Below are positions 42,107 through 51,993 of a stretch of DNA of 64,000 nt, piece after piece. A program made the position numbers and the translations under genes. Position 1 is the stretch's first letter. The number at the start of each line of letters is the position of its first letter. Location: NCBI RefSeq assembly GCF_030505615.1, contig NZ_CP129992.1:496001-560000 (forward strand), written 5' to 3'. A model generated the notes under the pieces. It was given only the letters and a program-made list of their open reading frames with translations. It was not told where the DNA came from and did not search any database. The DNA comes from Salinibaculum rarum. GTDB taxonomy: Archaea; Halobacteriota; Halobacteria; Halobacteriales; Haloarculaceae.

Positions 42107-42997
42107 CTACAGTCGCGTCGTCACTTCACAGCCGTCTTCGGTGACGATGATGGTGTGTTCTTTCTGGCTGACCAGACAGCCCTCGTCTTCTTTCAACACC
42201 GGATAGCCGTGGACGATGTCGTTGCGCTTGAGGCGCCGGAGCGCCATCTCCGCACGGGAGGTGTCGAGCCACCGCGTCGCGAAAGGCAGCGTGCGGAACT
42301 CCTCGGTAATCTGGTCGAGTGCCTGCCGTGCCTGGCGGTTGCGAATCGACGCCTCGCGTTCGAGGGCGAAAATCTCCTCGTCGCTGCCCTCGCTGACCTT
42401 GCCGCCGCCGTCGGTCGCGAACGGTTCGATTGCGACGACGTCGCCGGCTTCGAGTTCCACACCCTGTGAGACCGCACGGTTCGGGATGTTCGGCGTGGTG
42501 TGTTGCTCCCAGTGACCCAGGCCGTGCCCGGTGAGGTTCACGACGGGGTTGTAGCCGTACCCCTCGATGACTTCCTCGACTGCCGCCCCGATTTCGCCGG
42601 TCTGGACACCCGCCTCGACGGTTTCGAGGGCCGCGTCGAGCGCTTCGGCAGAGGCGTCTTTCAGGTCCGGATTGCCCGACAGGTCGACCGTGACGGCAGT
42701 GTCGGCGAGCCAGCCGTCGACGTGGACGCCGATGTCCAGGTTCACCATCTCCTCGCCGAACGTGGAGTCGTCGTCGATGCTGGGTGTGGCGTGGGCGGCC
42801 TCCTCGTCGATGGAGATGTTCACCGGGAACGCCGGTTTCCCACCCAGGTCCCGAATCCGGTCTTCGGCCCACTCTGCGACTTCGAGGTGACTCGTACCGA
42901 CTTCGACCATCTCTGCGGCCTCGTTGCGAACCTCGGCGAGAATCTCACCCGCTTCGCGGTGTTTCTCGTACTGCTCGCTCGTCAAATCGACGCTCAT
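42107..42997 (-). CDS. map: Methionine aminopeptidase, type II
   Basis: The product has 296 residues. It removes the initiator Met from nascent proteins. The metal-binding ligands of the pita-bread fold are visible: the two Asp in VNLDIGVHVDGWLADTAVTVD, the His in NLTGHGLGHWEQH and the Glu in VVAIEPFATDG. The type II helical insert (about 205-255) places it with archaeal enzymes. The N terminus, MSVDLTSEQYEK, has no signal. Confidence 0.95.
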   Translation of the reverse strand: MSVDLTSEQYEKHREAGEILAEVRNEAAEMVEVGTSHLEVAEWAEDRIRDLGGKPAFPVNISIDEEAAHATPSIDDDSTFGEEMVNLDIGVHVDGWLADTAVTVDLSGNPDLKDASAEALDAALETVEAGVQTGEIGAAVEEVIEGYGYNPVVNLTGHGLGHWEQHTTPNIPNRAVSQGVELEAGDVVAIEPFATDGGGKVSEGSDEEIFALEREASIRNRQARQALDQITEEFRTLPFATRWLDTSRAEMALRRLKRNDIVHGYPVLKEDEGCLVSQKEHTIIVTEDGCEVTTRL

Positions 42998-43034
42998 ATC
43001 CAGATTTGGTCGGTCGGGGAGAAAGTGTTTGCCG

Positions 43035-43511
43035 TTACGGTTCGCTCGTCTTGCGGTCGACGTACAGCAATGCGACCAGCCCGAATGTCAGGATTGTGTA
43101 CGCGATGGCGACGAGCAGCGCGTCCTGGTACGTCGCGTACTCCTCGGTCCGGAAGATGATGACTTTCCGGACGAGCGCGATGACGCCGGTGTAGATGACC
43201 AGTCGGACGATGCGTCGCGTGTCGTTTTCCCGGATGTATGCGACGACCGTCTGATACACTTCGACGATGATGAGCAAGAGCAACCCCACGTCGATGAAGC
43301 CGATGACCACTTGTGGGTCGGTGATCTTGCCTCCGAGCGTCGCCTCGCCGATGATTAACGCGAGGTCGACCACGCCGACGGCAAAGAGCAGCGCGAATAG
43401 TGCCGCCGCTCCCAGTTCGACAAGGTTGACGAAGTTGTCCATCAGCGTCGCTAGCTCGTCGAAGGTCGGCAGTGTCTGCGTCTCGGGTTCCTGGCCCCCG
43501 TCTTCAGCCAT
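43035..43511 (-). CDS. PsiE-like phosphate-starvation-inducible family membrane protein
   Basis: The product has 158 residues with four hydrophobic helices (about 28-155). The middle part, GFIDVGLLLLIIVEVYQTVVAYI, and RRIVRLVIYTGVIALVRKVIIF match the PsiE family. The function is not known; the family name comes from phosphate-starvation induction in bacteria. The ATG at 43511 gives a short acidic N-terminal tail, and longer in-frame upstream sequence is unlikely coding. Confidence 0.75.
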   Translation of the reverse strand: MAEDGGQEPETQTLPTFDELATLMDNFVNLVELGAAALFALLFAVGVVDLALIIGEATLGGKITDPQVVIGFIDVGLLLLIIVEVYQTVVAYIRENDTRRIVRLVIYTGVIALVRKVIIFRTEEYATYQDALLVAIAYTILTFGLVALLYVDRKTSEP

Positions 43512-43581
43512 GGTCTGATCTCCGGGCCATCTTGCAGGCGTTATGGCCGACAGTCGGTTAAATGCTGACCCAAATCTGGCG

Positions 43582-44448
43582 TCAGGTGTCTTCCCGAGCC
43601 AGTTTGGCGGTCTGCATCGCGTCTGTGTTGTATGCGGTCCCAGTCTGGCCGTCTGCACCGATGACGATGACCCCGGCCCCACCGCCAGTCTCGGTCGCGA
43701 ACCCACGGAGGACGCGGTCTGCTGCGTGCTGTGGCGATTCGCCGTCGGCGACGGCATCGGCCACGCGGCGGGCCAGTCCGAACCGGAGAATCGCCTCGCC
43801 GTCCCCCGTCGTACTCACTGCCGCCCCAGGCGTCGCATAGAAGCCCGCACCGACCTGTGGCACGTCCCCGACACGGCCAGCGAGTGCGAACCAGCGGCCG
43901 CCGGTCGACGTCGCCGCAGCGAGTCGCCGGCCGTCGGTTGCGACTGCACCGACAGTGTCGTGGCCGTCGCCAAAGTGCTCGCGGGCCCACGACAGGTGCG
44001 CGTCCGGACTGTCGTCGTCGGGCGGGTCGGCCGCCCGCCAGCGCTCGCGTGTCCGCTCGGTCCAAAGGTCACACGCCGTCTCGATGTCCGCCGAGTCGGC
44101 CAGCGAGACGGCCGGCTCCCCGACGACCAGGACGTGTGGCGTCTCCCGTTTGACGACCCGAGCGACGTCGATTGCGTGTTTCACACCGGCCATCGCACCG
44201 GCCGCGCCAGCCGAACCGTCGCTGGTCATCAACCCCGCGTCAGTGCGAATCACGCCGTCGCTCTGGACGGCACTCCCCACCCCGGCGTTAAACTGCGGGT
44301 CGGCTTCGAGTCGCCGGACCGCCGCGGTGACGGCAGCCACCGGCCTCTCGCAGTCGACCCCCACGGCTGCTGCCGCATCGAGGACAGTCTGGCGGGCGTG
44401 GGGGTCGTCGGGCGCGCTGCCGGCGCCACCGTGGACGAGAAGGTCCAT
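43582..44448 (-). CDS. Isoaspartyl peptidase / plant-type L-asparaginase
   Basis: The product has 288 residues and belongs to the Ntn-hydrolase asparaginases. The precursor is expected to cleave itself before Thr165 in HDTVGAVATDG, freeing the nucleophile. The N-terminal MDLLVHGGAGSAP and the NAGVGSAVQSDG motif are typical. It would hydrolyse L-asparagine or repair isoaspartyl peptides. It lies 70 bp beyond the PsiE-like gene start on the same strand and may be co-transcribed. Confidence 0.9.
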   Translation of the reverse strand: MDLLVHGGAGSAPDDPHARQTVLDAAAAVGVDCERPVAAVTAAVRRLEADPQFNAGVGSAVQSDGVIRTDAGLMTSDGSAGAAGAMAGVKHAIDVARVVKRETPHVLVVGEPAVSLADSADIETACDLWTERTRERWRAADPPDDDSPDAHLSWAREHFGDGHDTVGAVATDGRRLAAATSTGGRWFALAGRVGDVPQVGAGFYATPGAAVSTTGDGEAILRFGLARRVADAVADGESPQHAADRVLRGFATETGGGAGVIVIGADGQTGTAYNTDAMQTAKLAREDT

Positions 44449-44673
44449 ACGATGTGTACGACCGCCGGCGAAAAAGCCGTGTCGGCGCAGTGAACGCGAC
44501 CAGAGACGACACCAGGCAAACAGCCGAGAACAGACCGAGGACAGCCACCGACGACAGGGACAGTCAGTGGCTCTTCACTGTGCAGGAACTGCCAGCGCGT
44601 GAGACGGACCAGCCCTCTGAGAAATCCCACTGCATCTATCCGGGATTATCATTACAGTCCACGCGAAGCGGCA

Positions 44674-44681
44674 TTACTTTA
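44674..44681 (+). promoter_or_regulatory. TATA-like box of icd
   Basis: The sequence ttacttta is centred about 30 nt before the ATG at 44708 at the end of a 259-bp spacer. No other signal is evident in that spacer. Confidence 0.5.
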
Positions 44682-44707
44682 GCCCAGGGGGAAAAACAGG
44701 GGGGTAT

Positions 44708-45970
<1,263 letters not shown>

Positions 45971-45997
45971 GAGTCGCGCGGAGAACATAGCAAAATC

Positions 45998-46015
45998 CGC
46001 CGAAGGCGAGTTTTT
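45998..46015 (+). terminator. Likely terminator after icd
   Basis: A short stem cgcc/ggcg (45998-46001, 46005-46008) with a gaa loop is followed by agttttt, 28 bp after the icd stop codon. Confidence 0.5.
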
Positions 46016-46115
46016 CAGGCGGGCAACTCGCGACGCGCTTTTCCGACAACGAAAACGCATACGGGAGTCGCTCGTCCGCAACAGCAGCAGTCAGACCGTC
46101 GGGCACTGACGTCGA

Positions 46116-46916
46116 TTACGAGCTTTCGTCGAACAACATCGACAGCACCGAGAGCACGTCGTCCTCGTCGTCGATGCGCTCGCGATCGATTCGGACGTCG
46201 CCGACCCAGCCCGGTTGGGTGAACACGAGGTGCTCCGCCGATAGTTCGTAGCCCTCGAAGTCGTCCCACGGGTGGACCGTCCCGCCCTGTCGCAGGCCAG
46301 CGTCGGTCAGCGCCTGCTCACTGCCCCGGGCCCGGAGCAACTGGACGACGCCCGGCAGGCCGATGACGAGGAAGGCAAGCGGGACCGACTCGCCGGTCGC
46401 GAGACCGACGCCGACGAGCGCACCCAGACCGACGAGCGCGACGCCGCCGACCCGGCGTTCGAGCCGGGCCCGGCGGTCGGTCTTCGTACTCGGGAGCGGG
46501 ACGTAGATTTCACTGTCGGCGACGACGGTTTCGGTGTGCAGCGACTGGCTGGCGTTGACCATCCCGGCGAGACCGAGCGCTGTCAGCCCGGTGCTCGCGA
46601 GACCGAGATAGAGGGCGCGGGTGTCGATTCCCGGCCCGGCAAGGCCAAACTGGAGGGTCACACCCAGATAGAGGAGCACCAGCGCGAACGGGAGCTGTAT
46701 CGCCCACCGCCGGTCCCGGAACCGTTCGACGGCGTCCTCAGCAACGAGCGCCCGCGCGGCGGCCGCGACAACTGCTCCGACCCCGGCCGCGGCGGCGCCG
46801 GCCACCGCCAGCGGCGAAAGGGTCGCCACCGAGACGTCGGCGAGAACGACCGGTAGAACACAGGCGCCGCCACCGAACGAGCCAGCCGAGAGGGCAAAGA
46901 GGTCAGTCCCGCGCAT
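46116..46916 (-). CDS. Hypothetical membrane protein with C-terminal PH-like domain
   Basis: The product has 266 residues. Hydrophobic helices are seen at about 5-60, 75-130 and 160-200. The last 60 residues (HPWDDFEGYELSAEHLVF, GDVRIDRERIDDEDDVLSVL) look like a small beta-barrel of the bacterial PH type. I do not recognise the family. It starts 25 bp beyond the end of the glycerate kinase gene on the same strand, so it could be the second gene of that operon. Confidence 0.6.
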   Translation of the reverse strand: MRGTDLFALSAGSFGGGACVLPVVLADVSVATLSPLAVAGAAAAGVGAVVAAAARALVAEDAVERFRDRRWAIQLPFALVLLYLGVTLQFGLAGPGIDTRALYLGLASTGLTALGLAGMVNASQSLHTETVVADSEIYVPLPSTKTDRRARLERRVGGVALVGLGALVGVGLATGESVPLAFLVIGLPGVVQLLRARGSEQALTDAGLRQGGTVHPWDDFEGYELSAEHLVFTQPGWVGDVRIDRERIDDEDDVLSVLSMLFDESS

Positions 46917-46941
46917 CGTATCGGCCGTCACAGGCGGGGCT

Positions 46942-48291
46942 CTAAGATGTACCGCTCCCGTCGCCCCCGTCAGCGACGAGGTGCACCCGCAGGTCGTTGA
47001 CGTTCGTCCCCGTCGGACCAGTCTCCAAGACGGCTCCGCGAGCGTCGAGGAAGGGGCCGGAGTCGTGGTCGGCGAGTGCCTGCCGCGCCGTCTCAGTGTC
47101 CGTGACCGTCTCGTCGTCGACGAGCGCGCCCGCGGCGTCGGTCGCACCGTCGATGCCGTCGGTGTCGACGCTGGCAAAGACAGTCCGGCCGTCGTCCAGG
47201 TCGACGGCGACACCGAGTGCAAACTCCTGGTTCGGACCGCCGACACCGTCGCCGGGGCCGGTGACGGTCGTCTCACCCCCCGAGACCAGCGCGACCGGCG
47301 GCTCGACCGGATGTCCGCTGGCCCGACACTCCTCGGCGATTGCGGCGTGTGTTTTCGCCGCCTCGCGTGCCTCCCCGCGGATGCGCGAGGAGAGCACGAC
47401 GGGAGCGTAGCCCTGCCGTTCTGCCTCGTCTGCGGCGGCCTCGACGGCGGTGAGACCGTCCGCGAGTACGTAGTTCGAGACGGTGTCGAAAAGCGGGTCG
47501 TCCGGCCCTGGCGTCTCCGGGAGGTCACCGCGGGCGCCGCGTTCGAGGCGGTCCCGGACGGCCGCGGGTGCGCGCACGTCGTAGCGGTCGAGGACGGCGA
47601 GGGCGTCGGCGTAGGTCGTCTCGTCGGGTGCCGTCGGGCCGCTCGCAATCGTCCCGAGGTCGTTGCCGACGACGTCGCTGAAGACGAGTCCGACGACCGT
47701 CGCCGGCGCTGCCGTGCGGGCGAGGCCGCCGCCCTTGAGCGCCGAGAGGTGTTTCCTGACGGCGTTTATCTCGCCGATGGCGGCACCGGAATCGAGGAGC
47801 GCGTCGGTCAGCGACTGGAGGTCGGCGAGTTCGATGCCCTCCGCGGGGGCAACCATCAGCGCGCTCCCACCGCCGGTGACGAGCGCGACGACGAGGTCCG
47901 ACTCGCCTGCGTCGTCGAGGGACGCGAGCATCTGGCGGGTGTTCTCGACGCCGCGCTCGCTGGGGACGGGGTGGTCACCAGCCAATACCTGTATCGTGTC
48001 GGTCGGTGCGGGGTCGTCGGTGATGATAGCTCCCGAGTCGATGCGGTTACCGAGGACGCCCTCGAGTGCGCGTGCGGCCGTGCCGGCCGCGTTGCCGCCA
48101 CCCGCGACCAGGACGTTGTCGTAGTCACCGAGGTCGAACTGCTCGCCGTGGACCGACAGGACTCCATCGGAGAGGGTGACGTGTTCGCGGACGACCTGCT
48201 CGGGATGGGCGGCCTCGATACCCGCCTGGAGACAGTCCAGCGCGTCGCCGTGCAGGCGCGAGCGCCGGTGCTGTGAGCGGTTCGTGAACAT
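46942..48291 (-). CDS. Glycerate 2-kinase (MOFRL family)
   Basis: The product has 449 residues. It phosphorylates glycerate to 2-phosphoglycerate. The N-terminal domain has VLVAGGGNAAGTAARALEGVLG and the catalytic VTGGGSALMVAPAEG. The MOFRL C-terminal domain has VSGGETTVTGPGDGVGGPNQEFALGVA and DTDGIDGATDAAGA. The start at 48291 is the better ATG; one more at 48300 would add three residues. In haloarchaea this enzyme supports growth on glycerate or Entner-Doudoroff intermediates. Confidence 0.9.
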   Translation of the reverse strand: MFTNRSQHRRSRLHGDALDCLQAGIEAAHPEQVVREHVTLSDGVLSVHGEQFDLGDYDNVLVAGGGNAAGTAARALEGVLGNRIDSGAIITDDPAPTDTIQVLAGDHPVPSERGVENTRQMLASLDDAGESDLVVALVTGGGSALMVAPAEGIELADLQSLTDALLDSGAAIGEINAVRKHLSALKGGGLARTAAPATVVGLVFSDVVGNDLGTIASGPTAPDETTYADALAVLDRYDVRAPAAVRDRLERGARGDLPETPGPDDPLFDTVSNYVLADGLTAVEAAADEAERQGYAPVVLSSRIRGEAREAAKTHAAIAEECRASGHPVEPPVALVSGGETTVTGPGDGVGGPNQEFALGVAVDLDDGRTVFASVDTDGIDGATDAAGALVDDETVTDTETARQALADHDSGPFLDARGAVLETGPTGTNVNDLRVHLVADGGDGSGTS

Positions 48292-48381
48292 ACCCCTCAT
48301 TTTCGGCGTACTGCAAAGCGCCTTGTGGTCCGAGAGTGGGGAGAGCGGTGCATTCTTGCTCGCTGCCTCCCAAAATCGGGT

Positions 48382-48906
48382 ATGTACGCCGTCGTCGGTT
48401 GCGGCGAGTGTTCTGCCCTCTGGATTGTCGAGGGGCGACCCGAAACGAGTCAGTGTCCCCGCTGTGGAACCACGAGACAGTACAAGAAACGCCGGGAGTT
48501 CGTCACCACCGAAGACGAGGACCACGCCCGCGAGGTCCGGTCCTCGATGCTGGCGACCCGGCAGGACATGGGCGATGCCTTCGCCGGCCTGGATTCCTTC
48601 GCGGAGATGGACAGCTACGTCGACGACGCCGGTATCGACGACGAGACGTACCTCCAGGCGTCCGGTATCGACACCGACGAAGTCGCCGCAGCAGCCGACC
48701 GGACAGAACGCGGGTCCGGCGGCAGTCAGAGCCGACGGGAGACAGTCACGGACGCGCTCCGGACCCTCGACAGCCCCGACGAGGCGGCGGTCGTCGCCTA
48801 CGCGAGCGAGCGGGGCGTCCCCGCCGAGTACACCCGCAAGACCCTCCAGAAACTCGTCCGCGCGGGCGAGGCAACAGAGAGTGGCGGCCGGTATCGCCTG
48901 CTATGA
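48382..48906 (+). CDS. DUF5817 domain zinc-ribbon protein
   Basis: The product has 174 residues. The N-terminal zinc ribbon has C7xxC10 and C25xxC28 (MYAVVGCGECSALWIVEG, QCPRCG), as in haloarchaeal DUF5817 proteins. A helical linker follows, and the C-terminal 55 residues form a winged-helix-like unit (VTDALRTLDSPDEAAVVAYASERGVPAEYTRKTLQKLVRAGEA). A nucleic acid binding role is plausible but not shown. Its stop overlaps the next start (ATGA at 48903-48906). Confidence 0.75.
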   Translation: MYAVVGCGECSALWIVEGRPETSQCPRCGTTRQYKKRREFVTTEDEDHAREVRSSMLATRQDMGDAFAGLDSFAEMDSYVDDAGIDDETYLQASGIDTDEVAAAADRTERGSGGSQSRRETVTDALRTLDSPDEAAVVAYASERGVPAEYTRKTLQKLVRAGEATESGGRYRLL

Positions 48907-49259
48907 ACGTCCGCGAACTCGACCCGGCGCCGCTGGTCGTCGGTGCGTTCATGGCGCTTGCCGGCGTGCTCTTTCTGGCACAGCCCCTGGTCCAGCCAAT
49001 CGTGGTCGGTGGCGTCGACGTGCCGATTGCGGCGGTTTCGTTCGTCGTGCTGGCGTTCGCACTCGACCTCGGTGCGGTCCTGTTCTACTGGCAGGGCGAC
49101 TCGACGGCCGCGATGGTCCACGGCGTCGCCGGACTGGGCTGGACGCTGTTAGTCGTCGGGACGGCACTGGGCGGGGGTCTCCTCTGGCTGCTCGGACTCG
49201 CCGTCGTCGTCGGCGGGGCCGTCTTCCTGTTCGTGGAGATGAATCGTCGAGAGCCGTAA
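48903..49259 (+). CDS. Small four-helix membrane protein
   Basis: The product has 118 residues with four hydrophobic segments covering most of the chain (about 10-110). It overlaps the DUF5817 gene by 4 nt, so the two should be translated together. I do not recognise the family. The stop codon directly abuts the stop of the convergent hmgA gene. Confidence 0.65.
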   Translation: MNVRELDPAPLVVGAFMALAGVLFLAQPLVQPIVVGGVDVPIAAVSFVVLAFALDLGAVLFYWQGDSTAAMVHGVAGLGWTLLVVGTALGGGLLWLLGLAVVVGGAVFLFVEMNRREP

Positions 49260-50549
49260 TTACCGGCCGAGTTCTTCGTGGGCGCTCGCGAGATGCCGGG
49301 AGGTAAACGCCGCGACCAGCGAGAGTTCGCCGGCCAGCGCGCCGACGGCGATGAGTTCAGCGAGCGCGTCGGCGTTTGCGCCCGCGGGTTCGCCCCCGCC
49401 CGCGTGTCCGAGCACGTCGAGGGCCTCCGACTGGGTGGGGAGTTTCGTGCCGCCGCCGACGGTCCCGACCTCCAGCGAGGCAAAGGAGAGACTGGCATAG
49501 AGGTCACCCTCGCTGTCCCCGCGGTTCGCGGGTCGCGTCTGCTCCCCGCTCACGTCTGACGAGGACTCACTGCGTTCGTCCTCGCGCTCCCGGACTTCCA
49601 TCGTCGTGATGGCGTTTGCGCCTTCCACGACCTGTGCCGGGTCCTGTCCAGTCGCGAGGAAGACGGCGGCGACGGTGTTTGCGGCGTGGGCGTTGAAGCC
49701 AAGCGAGGCGGCCTTGGCACTGCCAATCAAATTCTTCCGCGTGTTGCCTTCGACCATCGCCTCGGGCGTGGTCTTCAGCATCTCCTCGACGTACTCGCGG
49801 GGGAGTACCACGTCGGCCGTGACCGAGCGACCACGGCCCTCGATGGCGTTGATGGCGGCGGGTTTCTTGTCCGAACAGAGGTTCCCCGAGAGTGCGACCA
49901 GCGAGGCCGGGGTCTCTTCCTCGACGAGTTCGCTGGCCTCGCGGGTGGCGATGGTCGCCATGTTCATCCCCATCGCGTCTTTGGTGTCGTAGACGAAGCG
50001 GAGGAAGACGCTGTCTCCGACGACGTAGGGGTCGACGGCGGTCAGTTCGCCGTGGCTGGTCGTCGACTCGGCGGCCTCGCGGAGTGACTCTTCGTTGTCG
50101 CGGACCCACTCGACGACGCGTTCGGCCTCGGCGATGCCCTCGACCCGAAACACGGGCGCGCGGGTCATCCCCGAGTCGGTGACGCGGGCGGTGGCGCCCC
50201 CGGCGGCCCGAATCGCCGAGAGGCCGCGGTTGACGCTGGCGACGAGCGCGCCCTCGGTGGTCGCCATCGGGAGGTAGTACTCGCCGTCGGCCGCGCCGCC
50301 GTCGACGGGGACCGGGCCGGCGACACCCATCGGAATCTGGGCGCCGCCGACGAGATTCTCGACGTTTGCGTCCACGGCGTCGGCGTCGAAGGTGTAGTCG
50401 GCGACGGCATCGAGGTCGACGCCGGTCTCTGCTTCGACGAGGTGCCGCCGGGCGGCGGCCGCCGTCTCGGCGTCGGCGTGCTCGTCGAGTTCGTAGAGGC
50501 GAAGCTCACCAGCCAGCACACGGTCGGCGAGGTCGGCAGGGTCTGTCAT
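49260..50549 (-). CDS. hmgA: HMG-CoA reductase with a 26-residue in-frame insertion
   Basis: The product has 429 residues, longer than the roughly 400 usual in haloarchaea. It makes mevalonate for isoprenoid lipids. The class I catalytic parts are present: Glu in MATTEGALVAS, Lys in CSDKKPAAINAIEGRG, Asp in ATGQDPAQV and the C-terminal His in TSRHLASAHEELGR. Residues 322-347 (49509-49586) interrupt the conserved run from TTMEVRE to GDLYASLSFASLEVG. The insert has no match to the family and its DNA is palindromic. It falls in a loop that varies in other class I enzymes, so activity may be kept. The start at 50549 is the ATG before DPADLADRV. Confidence 0.93.
   Translation of the reverse strand: MTDPADLADRVLAGELRLYELDEHADAETAAAARRHLVEAETGVDLDAVADYTFDADAVDANVENLVGGAQIPMGVAGPVPVDGGAADGEYYLPMATTEGALVASVNRGLSAIRAAGGATARVTDSGMTRAPVFRVEGIAEAERVVEWVRDNEESLREAAESTTSHGELTAVDPYVVGDSVFLRFVYDTKDAMGMNMATIATREASELVEEETPASLVALSGNLCSDKKPAAINAIEGRGRSVTADVVLPREYVEEMLKTTPEAMVEGNTRKNLIGSAKAASLGFNAHAANTVAAVFLATGQDPAQVVEGANAITTMEVREREDERSESSSDVSGEQTRPANRGDSEGDLYASLSFASLEVGTVGGGTKLPTQSEALDVLGHAGGGEPAGANADALAELIAVGALAGELSLVAAFTSRHLASAHEELGR
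49509..49586 (-). repeat. 78-nt palindromic element inserted in frame in hmgA
   Basis: Read on the coding strand the segment holds two hairpins, gaggac/gtcctc with an 11-nt loop and cccgcg/cgcggg with a 3-nt loop. It also has gaacgcagtgag, like the gaacggagtgag of the spacer element at 8669-8680. The 6-nt sequence gcgagg occurs at both borders, as a target duplication would. The length is a multiple of three and no stop is created. Confidence 0.7.
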
Positions 50550-50869
50550 GCACGAATCGTCGAGGGCCGGTCCCCTAAGCCCTGCCATTCTGCGAACCCG
50601 CTGTGGGGACCGTGTGCGACACTGACTGCCAAAATTTCAATGATAGGAGGTCGTATCGGCTCGTGTATATAATGTTCTTAAAATCTGCGAGGTGGGCGGA
50701 CAGATGTCAGAATCGACTGTCACACGCTGTCAATATTTGCAGTCTCCGAGTTGCCAATACCGTACGTTGGGCTCGAAAAATCAACCGGTCGCGAGTATTG
50801 AATACAAAATCTTTTCAAAGATGTGTTCCGTAAGCTCAGGTCACCACCAGGTGGACAACCGTGCCAGAA
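50550..50869. other. Divergent regulatory spacer between hmgA and nadABC
   Basis: The 320-bp spacer holds no convincing gene. It contains AT-rich patches that could be promoters: gtatataatgttcttaaaat near 50663-50682 and gaatacaaaatcttttcaaa near 50799-50818, the latter suited to the nad operon with a leader of a few dozen bases. No terminator or clear RNA structure was found. Confidence 0.5.
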
Positions 50870-51991
50870 ATGGAAACAGCGCAGTTCGAAACGGACCTGA
50901 GCCTCTTCAAGTACGACAACCTCGAACAGCTCCCGCCGGCCTACCGGGACTTAGACGAGGACGAACGAACGGAGCGCATCGAGGCAGCACTGGCCGAACT
51001 CGGCGACGACGTGGTCATTCTCGGCCACAACTACCAGCGCCGGGAAATCGTCGAACACGCCGATTTCATCGGTGACTCCTACCAGCTCTCGAAGGAAGCG
51101 GCCAACGCCGACGCCGATTATGTCATCTTCGGCGGCGTCACTTTCATGGCCGAATCTGCGGACATCATCACCGACGACAGCCAGTCGGTCATCCTGCCGA
51201 GCATGGAAGCGTCCTGTCCGATGGCGGGGATGGCCGAGGCCCTCCAGGTCGACGCCGCGTGGGCCGAACTCACGGCGGCCACCGACGAGGACATCATCCC
51301 GATTACGTACATGAACAGCTACGCCGACCTGAAGGCGTTCTGTGCCGAACAGGGCGGGCTGGTCTGTACCTCCTCGAACGCCCACAAGGCCTTCGAGTAC
51401 GCCTTCGAGAAGGGCGACAAGGTACTCTTCTTGCCGGACAAGCACCTCGGGGAGAACACTGCCCACCGGCTGGGCATGGCCGAGGAAATCGTCGAGTGGG
51501 ACCCCTGGGACCCCGAGGGCGTCACCGCCGAGGAGGCGACCAGTAACGACATCATCCTCTGGGAGGGGTACTGCCAGGTTCACGAACGGTTCCGGACCGA
51601 CCACATCGAACAGGTCCGCGACGAGCACCCCGATGCCAACGTCGTCGTCCACCCCGAGTGTCGCCGCGAAGTCGTCGAAGCGGCCGACGTGGTCGGCTCC
51701 ACCTCGACGATTACCGAAACCGTCGCGGACGCCGACCCCGGCGAGACGTGGGCTATCGGCACGGAAATCCACCTCACCAACCACCTCTCGCGGTGGCACC
51801 CCGACGTGAACGTCCTGCCGCTCTGTGGCGACGCGTGTATGGACTGTAACGCGATGCGCCAGATCGACCCCAACTACCTGACGTGGGTGCTCGAAGAACT
51901 CGTCGAGGGTCGCGAGCGCAACGTCATCGAGGTCGCACCGGAGGAGAAGGAACTCGCACAGGTCGCACTCGACCGGATGCTGGAAATCTAA
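50870..51991 (+). CDS. nadA: Quinolinate synthase
   Basis: The product has 373 residues from the ATG at 50870; a GTG at 50861 would add three. It condenses iminoaspartate with dihydroxyacetone phosphate to quinolinate using a [4Fe-4S] cluster. The conserved cysteines are in MEASCPMAGMA, in a second segment, LVCTSSNAHKAFEYAF or HPECRREVVEAAD, and in CGDACMDCNAM. The N-terminal HNYQRREIVEHADFIGDSYQL is typical. It is the first gene of nadA-nadB-nadC, and nadB starts 3 bp after its stop. Confidence 0.94.
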   Translation: METAQFETDLSLFKYDNLEQLPPAYRDLDEDERTERIEAALAELGDDVVILGHNYQRREIVEHADFIGDSYQLSKEAANADADYVIFGGVTFMAESADIITDDSQSVILPSMEASCPMAGMAEALQVDAAWAELTAATDEDIIPITYMNSYADLKAFCAEQGGLVCTSSNAHKAFEYAFEKGDKVLFLPDKHLGENTAHRLGMAEEIVEWDPWDPEGVTAEEATSNDIILWEGYCQVHERFRTDHIEQVRDEHPDANVVVHPECRREVVEAADVVGSTSTITETVADADPGETWAIGTEIHLTNHLSRWHPDVNVLPLCGDACMDCNAMRQIDPNYLTWVLEELVEGRERNVIEVAPEEKELAQVALDRMLEI

Positions 51992-51993
51992 CC

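Noticed and set aside
46917..47648. Extension of the PH-like membrane protein into the glycerate kinase gene
   Set aside because: The in-frame sequence there is Ser/Thr/Pro/Arg-rich and lies inside the real kinase reading frame. The ATG at 46916 opens on the first membrane helix.
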